A DNA stretch of 9,425 bases, taken from contig CAYLZW010000233.1 of NCBI GenBank assembly GCA_964388085.1, positions 1-9,425 on the forward strand, in the 5' to 3' direction. Below the pieces are notes generated by a model. The model had not been told where the DNA came from, searched no databases, and saw only the letters and a list, made by a program, of their open reading frames with translations. Of this stretch, positions 1 through 6,033 are shown piece by piece; the first letter of the stretch is position 1, and every line of letters starts with the position of its first letter. This DNA comes from CAYLZW01 sp964388085. GTDB taxonomy: Bacteria; Myxococcota; UBA727; CAYLZW01. A program made the position numbers and the translations under genes.

Positions 1-40
1 CCGCGGCCGCCTCGTTCTCGCGAGGACGTCCTACGCTCCT

Positions 41-207
41 TGCAGGGCCGGTCTCCTGGCTGACGGCCTTCGTCCCCACCCCCTTCCCGGCGACGCGTCG
101 CCAGTGGGCCCCTCGCGGGCTGGTGGGGCTTGACCGATCACAGTGGCGGAACCGCGCCGGAATCTCACCGGCTTCCCTGACGACGCGGGAGGCGTCGTCG
201 CCCTGCA
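41..207 (-). ncRNA. Cobalamin (adenosylcobalamin) riboswitch
   Basis: Read on the minus strand, this segment has the parts of a B12 riboswitch in the right order. The P1 stem is closed by TGCAGGG (201-207) pairing with CCCTGCA (41-47). A P2 hairpin follows (192-199 with 179-186), then the conserved core AGGGAAgccGGTGagATTCC and the CCGCCACTGT box (near 140-150). Next comes a variable P7-P13 region, and finally the B12 box AGCCAGGAGACCGGCC at 46-61. In this family the RNA binds adenosylcobalamin or a related corrinoid and lowers expression of the downstream gene, usually B12 uptake (btuB and ABC transporters), B12 synthesis, or B12-independent isozymes. The regulated gene must lie left of position 1 and is not visible. 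The 40 nt after the aptamer contain a 5-bp hairpin (10-14 with 21-25) but no U-tract, so the expression platform cannot be assigned to a terminator or an RBS sequestor. The promoter is not recognisable. Confidence 0.93.
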
Positions 208-279
208 TTGGCTACCCGATTGTGCAGCGGGGCTTAGCACCCGACGACGAAGGCGGGAAGAGGGCGGTGCACAAGCGCC

Positions 280-296
280 CCTGATGTGGGATCAGG
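280..296. repeat. Perfect inverted repeat upstream of sppA
   Basis: CCTGAT, a 5-nt spacer (GTGGG) and ATCAGG form a perfect 6-bp inverted repeat that ends 15 nt before the preferred sppA start. It lies between the divergent riboswitch leader and sppA. It could be a dimeric-regulator operator or a small hairpin in the sppA 5' UTR just ahead of the Shine-Dalgarno sequence. Nothing in the sequence decides between these, and a chance occurrence is possible. Confidence 0.35.
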
Positions 297-300
297 CCGC

Positions 301-306
301 GAGAGG
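301..306 (+). promoter_or_regulatory. Shine-Dalgarno site deciding the sppA start
   Basis: GAGAGG sits 5 nt before the TTG at 312, a normal ribosome-binding distance. The alternative in-frame GTG at 306 begins inside this purine run and has no purine-rich site of its own upstream. This favours TTG 312 as the initiation codon. Confidence 0.6.
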
Positions 307-311
307 TGCCC

Positions 312-2165
312 TTGACCACAGCGCCAGAGCCGAATCGCCTTGAGAACGAAGGACCGCCCGCGGGCGCGCCCGCCGCGCCGAAGAAGAAGCGCCGCGTGCC
401 CTGGGGCCTCCTCATCCTGTTCTTGATCGTCGGCGCCGGCGCCTTCAGTTGTGTCGTCGGCATCTTCGCCGGCGGCCCGCCGGCCGTGCAGCCTCGCACC
501 GTCCTCGAGCTCGACCTCGAGCAGCCGCTCCGCGAGGTCTCGTCGGGGGAGCCGCTCTCGTCGGTCCTGGCGCCGCCCGCGCCGTCCGTGCGCGAGCTCG
601 TGTCCGCGCTCGATCGCGCCTCCCGCGACCCGGACGTCGTCGGTGTCGTCGCGCGCATCGGCTCCGGCGGCCATGGGCTCGCCGTGGCGCAAGAGATCCG
701 GGACGCCGTGCGCCGCTTTCGCGCGAGCGGTCGCTTCGCCGTCGCGTACAGCGAGACCTTCGGCGAGGGCGCGGCGGGGAACGGCGGCTATTACCTCGCC
801 ACGGCCTTCCAGGAGATCTGGCTGCAGCCCTCGGGCGACCTGAACCTCATCGGCCTCGCCGCGGAGGTGCCGTTCTTCGCCGGCGCGCTCCAGAAGCTCG
901 ACGTGGAGCCCGTGTTCTCGGCGCGCGGCGAGTACAAGTCGTTCAAGAACCAATTCACCGAGAGCGGCTTCACCGAGCCGCACGAAGAGTCGCTCGGGCG
1001 CGTCATCGCCTCGCAGCAGGAGCAGCTCGTCGTCGGCATCGCCGAAGGACGCGCGCTCGAGCGCGCCGGCGTCGAGTCGCTGCTCGCGCGCGGGCCGTTC
1101 TCGTCCGCACAGGCCGTCAGCGAGAAGCTCGTCGACAAGCTCGGCTACCGCGCCGAGGTCATGGCCCGCCTCGACGAGCTCGCGGGGGGCGAGGTGAGCC
1201 GGCTGTTCCCTTCGGCGTACCTGCAGCGCGCGGCGAGCGCCTCCGCGCCGGCAGGGACCATCGCCATCGTCTACGCGGCGGGCTCCCTCGTGCGCGGCCG
1301 CGGCGGCTTCGATCCTTTGAGCGGCGGGTCGTCCATCGGCGCCGACGAACTGCGCCTCGCGCTGCAGGCGGCGGTCCGTGACGAGGACGTACGCGCCATC
1401 GTGCTGCGCGTCGACAGCCCGGGCGGCTCCTATGTCGCGTCCGACACCGTGCGCGCCGAGGTCTTGCGCGCACAGGAGCAGAAGAAGCCCGTCGTCGCCT
1501 CCATGGGCAACATCGCCGGCTCGGGCGGCTACTTCATCGCCATGGACGCGGATCGCATCATCGCGCAGCCGGGCACCATCACCGGCAGCATCGGCGTGGT
1601 GTCAGGGAAGCTCATCGTCACCGGCCTGTTCGAGAAGCTCGGCGTCACCTTCGGCCGCATCGAGAAGGCGCCGCGCGCGGGCATGTACTCGGGCTTCCGC
1701 GCCTTCAGCGACGAGGAGCGGCAGGCGTGGGAGCAGAACCTCGATCGCATCTACGCGGACTTCGTCGACAAGGCGGCCGCCGCGCGCAGCCTGCCGCGGG
1801 ACCAGCTCGAGCAGAACGCGCGCGGCCGCATCTGGACCGGCGCCGACGCGAAGGAGCGCGGCCTCGTCGACGAGCTGGGCGGGCTGTACGAGGCGGTGCA
1901 GGCGGCCAAGCAGCTCGCCGGCATCGAGAAGGCGTCGGCGGTCTCGCTGCGGGTCTATCCGCGCGAGCAGGAGCCGCTCGAGCAGCTCTTGAGCGCGCTG
2001 CAGCAGCGACGAAGGGAGAACAGCGACGAGCTCGCGGTCTCGTCGGCGTCGCTCGACCTTCGCGCCCTTCGTGAGCTGTGGCGCACGTTGTCGATCCTGC
2101 CCGGGAGCGCGAGCGCCGGCCCGATCGAGGTGCCCTCCGCGCTGCGCGATCCGGGAGGTCTGTGA
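312..2165 (+). CDS. sppA: Signal peptide peptidase SppA, 67-kDa type
   Basis: Membrane-bound serine/lysine protease (peptidase family S49). Known members degrade signal peptides left in the inner membrane after cleavage of preproteins. From the TTG start the product is 617 aa, almost the E. coli length. A cytoplasmic Pro-rich head ending in KKKRR precedes one membrane anchor at about residues 29-53, so the body should be extracytoplasmic. Two tandem S49 repeats follow. The first carries the general-base lysine, K209, in GEYKSFKNQF. The second carries DSPGGS (368-373) and the nucleophile S404 in GNIAGSGGYF, followed by the family stretch GTITGSIGVV. The Lys/Ser dyad is therefore complete. About 65 C-terminal residues beyond the protease fold are not recognised. 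The TGA shares its A with the ATG of the following lipoprotein gene, so the two are probably co-transcribed and translationally coupled. GTG 306 is an alternative start adding two residues. Family assignment is very secure; the natural substrate is inferred. Confidence 0.95.
   Translation: MTTAPEPNRLENEGPPAGAPAAPKKKRRVPWGLLILFLIVGAGAFSCVVGIFAGGPPAVQPRTVLELDLEQPLREVSSGEPLSSVLAPPAPSVRELVSALDRASRDPDVVGVVARIGSGGHGLAVAQEIRDAVRRFRASGRFAVAYSETFGEGAAGNGGYYLATAFQEIWLQPSGDLNLIGLAAEVPFFAGALQKLDVEPVFSARGEYKSFKNQFTESGFTEPHEESLGRVIASQQEQLVVGIAEGRALERAGVESLLARGPFSSAQAVSEKLVDKLGYRAEVMARLDELAGGEVSRLFPSAYLQRAASASAPAGTIAIVYAAGSLVRGRGGFDPLSGGSSIGADELRLALQAAVRDEDVRAIVLRVDSPGGSYVASDTVRAEVLRAQEQKKPVVASMGNIAGSGGYFIAMDADRIIAQPGTITGSIGVVSGKLIVTGLFEKLGVTFGRIEKAPRAGMYSGFRAFSDEERQAWEQNLDRIYADFVDKAAAARSLPRDQLEQNARGRIWTGADAKERGLVDELGGLYEAVQAAKQLAGIEKASAVSLRVYPREQEPLEQLLSALQQRRRENSDELAVSSASLDLRALRELWRTLSILPGSASAGPIEVPSALRDPGGL
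2153..2158 (+). promoter_or_regulatory. Shine-Dalgarno site of the Cys-rich lipoprotein gene, inside sppA
   Basis: GGGAGG lies within the last codons of sppA, 6 nt before the ATG at 2165. The stop and start overlap as TGATG. This supports a start at 2165 over any upstream start in the same frame and indicates translational coupling to sppA. Confidence 0.7.
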
Positions 2166-4789
2166 TGCCGGCCAGCAGGCCCCGCCGAGGGAGCCCCGCT
2201 CTCCTTTTGCTCACGACGCTGGTGGCGCTCGTGTCGTCGAGCTGCCAGCCCTTCGCGGCCGCCGGCGAGTCCTGCGAGGAGACGCCGTGCGCGCTCGGCC
2301 TCGTGTGCGTCGAGCTGGTCTGCGAGGAGCCGGTGGCGGCCGACGCCGGGCCGCCGGCCTGCGCCTCCGACGACGACTGCGATCTGCAAGGCAACGCGGA
2401 CGGACGTGCCTGCGTCGACGGGGCCTGCGCGTGGGCGACGTGCTCCTTCGACGCCGAGTGCGGCACGCGGGTGTGCGATCAAGGCGAGTGCGCCGTGCGC
2501 GAGGCCTGCGCGAGCGACGACGACTGCGACGAGGGCGATGTCTGCGACGACGACGCCTGCCGCTCGCCCTGCGACGATGACGAGCAGTGCACGGGCCTGT
2601 TCGAGGCCTGCGCCGGCGACGGGCGCTGCAAGCAGCGGTGCTTCATCGATCTGCTCTGCTTCGGCGGCCTGTGCGTGGACGGGGTCTGCGCGGATCCCGA
2701 GTGCAGCGCCGACGAGGACTGCGAGCAGGACGGCGACTGGTTCTGCAACGCCGGCCGCTGCCAGTCGTTCCTGCCCTGCGACGACGACGGTGACTGCTTC
2801 GATGCAAACTTCCGCTGTAACGAGCTCGGCCGCTGCGAGGAGCGAGCGGCCTGTGTGCGCGACGACGAGTGCGGCCTCGAGGGGCTCTGCATCGACGCGC
2901 ACTGTCGCGACACCGTGACCTGCCTCGGCGATGACAGCGTGTGTGACGACGACGAGGAGTGCGTCGCCGGCCGCTGCACGAGCGAGCCCGGCTGCCGCGC
3001 CAACGCCGACTGCGCCGCCGGAGAGGTGTGCGCGCGCGGCGCCTGCCGCCAGGAGGCGGTCACGAGCGCCGCCGCCATCGTCGTCGAGACACCGCTCGGC
3101 TCGTGCGCACAGGACGGCTCGGGAGCGTGTGAGCTGGTGCTCTTCGCCGGCGAGCAGACCGAGCTGCGCTTCGGCGCCTTCGACGACGACGGCGCCCCGG
3201 TGCTGGCCGACCTTTCGGCGAGCGCGGACAACGGCGCTGTCTTCAGCCTCTCTTCGCTAACCCGCCATGGCGCGACGCTGACCGCGACGCAGCCCATAGA
3301 CACGCTCCTCTACGTCACGGATGGCGCGCTCGAGCACGCGGCGCTGCTGGTCACGGTGCTGCCGGCGGCGGCCCCGGGTGGCCTGCGCGTGCTCGTCGTC
3401 GAGGAACGGACGGGCGTGCCGGTGGGCGGCGCCGAGGTCACGGCCGCCGGCGTGAGCGCGACCACGAACGCGTTCGGGCTCGCCACCTTCGCGGTCGCTC
3501 CCTCGAGCGAGCCCGCGCTCGTCACGGCTCGCGAGGGCGACGTCGGCGTCGCGGTCGCGGACATCGTGCCGTCGGGTGACCTCCGCCTGACCTTGCCGCT
3601 CGGCGCGGACAGCGAGCTGCCGGAGGAGGCCGCGGGCTTCACGGCGCGCGTCATCTCGTCGGGCGACGAGACCGGGCCCGTCGGTCTCGGGCTGGCGCTC
3701 CCGTCGGTGACGCGCCTCTCGGACGCGAGCGCGTCGTCGCTGCTCGGCCCGGCGTACGTGGGCACGCTCGAGGTGCCCCTCCTCGGCGCCTTGCCCGTGG
3801 CGCTGCCGGCGGCCGCGACGTTGCAGGCGACGCTGCCCATCGTGGGCCAGACCTCCGACGTTCGTCCGCTCGCGTACGCGAGGACGAGCGCCGGTCCGCG
3901 CTCGGTGACGGCGTTCGAAGGGCGCTACGAGACCGACGCGCTGTTCGCCTTCACCGGCGCTGGTGACGAGGTCGAGCTGCTCCTCGATCTGGCGGCGGGG
4001 GCCGAGGGCATGGACGCGCTCTGGGCGCACGTGGGCACGCTCACGAGCGCGCCCCTCGTCGGCGACGAGGACGACGTGGACGGAGATGGTGACGTGAGCG
4101 AGCTCGTCCCTGACTTTGACATCTTTCCGAGCGTAGAAGTGACGCCATCCTCGCGTGCGGCAGAGCGCCTCGGCGTGGTGCTCGGCCCACCGCCCGCGAG
4201 CGCACGCGCGCGCGTGCTCGCCGTGGCGGGGCTGCTGCCACCCGGGTACGGCTTCGTGCCGTCCGGTCTGTCGGCCTTCGTCCTGGACGACGGCGCCCCG
4301 CGGCAGCTCAAGGTGGTGGCGCCGGCGGAGGACGGGCTCACCGCCGCCCGCCGCGCGCTCATGGTGCAGGCGCTCTTCGACGACGGGAGCGAGAGCCGCC
4401 TGCAGCTCATCACGGACGCCTTCGGCCCCGCGCTCGATCTCGGCAGCTTCCTCGACCCCCCCGCCGGCGCGGCCTTCCTCGATGGCGTGCCGCTGCCGGG
4501 CGATCGCCTGCTGCTGCTGCCGGAGGCGCCGGGCGCGACGACGTACCGCGTGCTCCTCGAAGGGGCCGGCGCGCGCTGGCAGCTCTACCTGCCGGCGGGC
4601 GAGGGGGGCCGCAGCCTCACGGTGGACGACGTCCTCGGCGGCTCCTCGGCGTCGCTACAGGGCGTCGAGGTGCTCCGCTTCGACGACGACGCGAGCGGGG
4701 CCGATCCGACGCACGCTCGCTTCCGCGCCGGAGCGGGGCCCGCGGCGCCGGCCTGCGACGCTGCGCGCGCTCACGCCGTAGCGCCGTAG
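2165..4789 (+). CDS. Secreted lipoprotein with eleven four-cysteine acidic repeats, function unknown
   Basis: An 874-aa protein with a basic N-terminus (RPRR), a hydrophobic core and a lipobox-like VSSSC. The probable lipidated residue is C27, although Ser at -3 is not the classical Leu. Residues about 37-294 hold eleven consecutive modules of the form C-x(3-6)-C-x(5-10)-C-x(3-5)-C. Many open with an acidic motif such as CASDDDC, and they resemble the Dickkopf-like cysteine-rich arrays common on myxobacterial surface proteins. A beta-rich part follows. One piece (about 405-478, GGLRVLVVEERTGVPVGGAEV onwards) looks like a carboxypeptidase-regulatory or Ig-like fold. At 636-643 lies a calcium-loop-like DDVDGDGD. 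No catalytic motif is seen. The four-Cys pattern suggests two disulfides per module, hence folding outside the cytoplasm. The gene follows sppA with a 1-base overlap, so the two are probably an operon. The same frame is open back to 2078 inside sppA, but the signal peptide and Shine-Dalgarno place the start at 2165. Likely roles (adhesin, scaffold, inhibitor) are speculation. Confidence 0.92.
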   Translation: MPASRPRRGSPALLLLTTLVALVSSSCQPFAAAGESCEETPCALGLVCVELVCEEPVAADAGPPACASDDDCDLQGNADGRACVDGACAWATCSFDAECGTRVCDQGECAVREACASDDDCDEGDVCDDDACRSPCDDDEQCTGLFEACAGDGRCKQRCFIDLLCFGGLCVDGVCADPECSADEDCEQDGDWFCNAGRCQSFLPCDDDGDCFDANFRCNELGRCEERAACVRDDECGLEGLCIDAHCRDTVTCLGDDSVCDDDEECVAGRCTSEPGCRANADCAAGEVCARGACRQEAVTSAAAIVVETPLGSCAQDGSGACELVLFAGEQTELRFGAFDDDGAPVLADLSASADNGAVFSLSSLTRHGATLTATQPIDTLLYVTDGALEHAALLVTVLPAAAPGGLRVLVVEERTGVPVGGAEVTAAGVSATTNAFGLATFAVAPSSEPALVTAREGDVGVAVADIVPSGDLRLTLPLGADSELPEEAAGFTARVISSGDETGPVGLGLALPSVTRLSDASASSLLGPAYVGTLEVPLLGALPVALPAAATLQATLPIVGQTSDVRPLAYARTSAGPRSVTAFEGRYETDALFAFTGAGDEVELLLDLAAGAEGMDALWAHVGTLTSAPLVGDEDDVDGDGDVSELVPDFDIFPSVEVTPSSRAAERLGVVLGPPPASARARVLAVAGLLPPGYGFVPSGLSAFVLDDGAPRQLKVVAPAEDGLTAARRALMVQALFDDGSESRLQLITDAFGPALDLGSFLDPPAGAAFLDGVPLPGDRLLLLPEAPGATTYRVLLEGAGARWQLYLPAGEGGRSLTVDDVLGGSSASLQGVEVLRFDDDASGADPTHARFRAGAGPAAPACDAARAHAVAP

Positions 4790-4798
4790 CGCCGCGCT

Positions 4799-5827
4799 TC
4801 AGCGCTCGAACAGCAGGTGCCCCGCGCCGTACACGAGGCAGCCGACGCCGTCGTCGAGACGCGCGGTGTGGATGAGGCGGTTCGGCCGCGCGACGTCGCG
4901 CAGGCCGTAGCGGCTGGCGAGGTCGAAGGCGTACACGCCGTCCTCGACGAGCATGACCAGCGCGTGCAGGCGGCTGAGGCCGTCGTTCTCGTCGAAGCCG
5001 CGCCCGAGCACGCAGCGCCGCGAGCGCCCGATGAGGATGCCGCGCCGCAGCTCCCGCGGCGTGGGCTCGATGCGGTGCAGGCCTTCGCGCGAGCGCAGCA
5101 CGAGGCTGCCGGGCTCGAGATCGAGATCCGGCATGTCCGCGACGAGGGCGGGCACGGCGTGACCTCCGCCGCCTGGGCCGCTGACGCTCGAGACCACGTT
5201 CCCGACGGGGCGTACGCTCGAGCCGTTGAAGAACGCGAGCTGCTCCCCCTTGGCGAGCAGGCGCGGCTCCTCGCTCGGCAGGCGCACGACGTCGGTCGGC
5301 CGCTCGAGCTCCGCCCAGGCCTCGAGGATGTAGCCGTCGAACAGGCAGGACACATGTCCCCAGCCGATGAGCCCACCGACGGGCGTCGACAGCGTCGCGC
5401 CGAGGGCGCCTCGCTCGTCGTCGTCGAGCACGGGGGTGTGCTCCGCGCCCGCGCCGGCCGTGCGCTGCGCGTGCCCGTCGTGCGCCGCTTCCCGCCGCAG
5501 GTGCACGAGGCCGCGGTCGGGGTGAAGCGAGATGACGCGGACCTGCACGCCGTCCGGGTAGGGCACCGTCAGCACGGCGACGTGACGGGGGAGCAGGCCG
5601 ACCGGCGACGAGAGATCGACGCGCTCCCCCGAGCCGAGGATGAACACCCGCGGCCCGTGCGCGTCCGTGTCGAGGGCGGCGGCCGAGACCGTCCCAGGCG
5701 CGCCGCCAGACGCAGCGCCCGCGCTCGAGGCCAGACGGCGGAGCTCGAAGCGCACGCGGTACGACCGCCCCGCGCGTCGCCGCTCGAGCGAATGAACCAG
5801 GCGGAGGAGCGGGCCAGGTCTCGTCAC
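4799..5827 (-). CDS. FHA-domain protein, probably with a second degenerate FHA domain
   Basis: A 342-aa protein with no signal peptide or membrane segment, so probably cytoplasmic. The C-terminal part (about 250-342) is a forkhead-associated domain, which in characterised proteins binds phosphothreonine peptides. It shows G267-R268-S269, the S285-R286-L287-H288 motif, and D302-L-A-S305-R-Y307-G308. The usual Asn of the S-x-N-G element is Tyr307. Residues about 60-125 repeat the FHA spacing in worn form: FILGSGERVDL, then LPRHVAVL, then a strand and DRGL. This is probably a second, degenerate FHA fold. The middle (about 140-240) is unrecognised and includes a Gly-rich linker (GPGGGG). The start is GTG at 5827 with only a weak GAG-type ribosome site, so it is moderately sure. 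The gene converges on the lipoprotein gene with a 9-nt gap and diverges from the PLD gene. No kinase, phosphatase or secretion gene is adjacent, so its partner is unknown. Confidence 0.88.
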   Translation of the reverse strand: MTRPGPLLRLVHSLERRRAGRSYRVRFELRRLASSAGAASGGAPGTVSAAALDTDAHGPRVFILGSGERVDLSSPVGLLPRHVAVLTVPYPDGVQVRVISLHPDRGLVHLRREAAHDGHAQRTAGAGAEHTPVLDDDERGALGATLSTPVGGLIGWGHVSCLFDGYILEAWAELERPTDVVRLPSEEPRLLAKGEQLAFFNGSSVRPVGNVVSSVSGPGGGGHAVPALVADMPDLDLEPGSLVLRSREGLHRIEPTPRELRRGILIGRSRRCVLGRGFDENDGLSRLHALVMLVEDGVYAFDLASRYGLRDVARPNRLIHTARLDDGVGCLVYGAGHLLFER

Positions 5828-5887
5828 GTCGGTGCTCAGCTCAACCGTTGCGCCCGTTGTCGACCGAAGGGAACACGGATGGTGGGT

Positions 5888-5915
5888 CCCCGCGTCGGGC
5901 TCAGCCCGCGTGGGG
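5888..5915. repeat. Long imperfect hairpin in the divergent intergenic region
   Basis: An outer arm CCCCGCG (5888-5894) can pair with CGTGGGG (5909-5915) with one G-U pair. It encloses GGGC-TCA-GCCC (5897-5907). No T-tract follows on either strand, so it is not a standard intrinsic terminator. It may be a 5' UTR structure of the FHA gene or part of a regulatory region. Confidence 0.45.
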
Positions 5916-5930
5916 GAGGGCGCGCCCTCC
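5915..5930. promoter_or_regulatory. 16-bp perfect palindrome, candidate operator
   Basis: GGAGGGCGCGCCCTCC reads identically on both strands and overlaps the last base of the adjoining hairpin. It lies about 88 nt upstream of the FHA start and 103 nt upstream of the PLD-protein start, a place where one dimeric regulator could act on both divergent genes. The regulator is unknown. Extreme GC content makes such palindromes more likely by chance than in average DNA. Confidence 0.4.
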
Positions 5931-6019
5931 AGCGACCAGTGTAGTCGGGCTCGTCGCGCAGCCGCACTCCTCTCGGCGTTGAGACAAACGGCCCCCCTCG
6001 CGTGCCGGGGCGCAGCGAC

Positions 6020-6025
6020 TATGCT
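6020..6025 (+). promoter_or_regulatory. Candidate -10 element for a leaderless PLD-protein transcript
   Basis: TATGCT matches the TAnnnT core of a sigma-70 -10 box. Eight bases separate it from the ATG at 6034, so a start site 7-8 nt downstream would fall at or next to the first codon. No Shine-Dalgarno sequence precedes that ATG (only CCGCCGCC). No -35 element is found at a normal distance; a TTGAGA at 5979-5984 is too far away. The call is tentative. Confidence 0.35.
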
Positions 6026-6033
6026 CCGCCGCC

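Noticed and set aside
143..343. Small open frames across the left 340 bases
   Set aside because: They overlap the cobalamin riboswitch and have no coding signature.
2078..2164. N-terminal extension of the Cys-rich lipoprotein into sppA
   Set aside because: The extension would place 29 charged residues before the signal peptide; the ATG at 2165 has its own Shine-Dalgarno sequence and a proper lipoprotein signal.
2360..3060. Possible CRISPR or tandem DNA repeat from recurring GACGACGAC-type runs
   Set aside because: The periodicity comes from Asp codons in protein modules of unequal length; there are no identical DNA repeats with regular spacers.
4770..4815. Terminator between the convergent lipoprotein and FHA genes
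   Set aside because: Short GC inverted repeats and a repeated GCGCCGTA exist, but no T-tract follows on either strand.
4817..5944. A 375-codon open frame on the plus strand opposite the FHA gene
   Set aside because: Composition is biased, there is no recognisable motif, and the minus strand encodes a clear FHA domain.
5979..6025. TTGAGA as the -35 partner of TATGCT
   Set aside because: The spacing is about 35 nt, roughly twice the sigma-70 distance.
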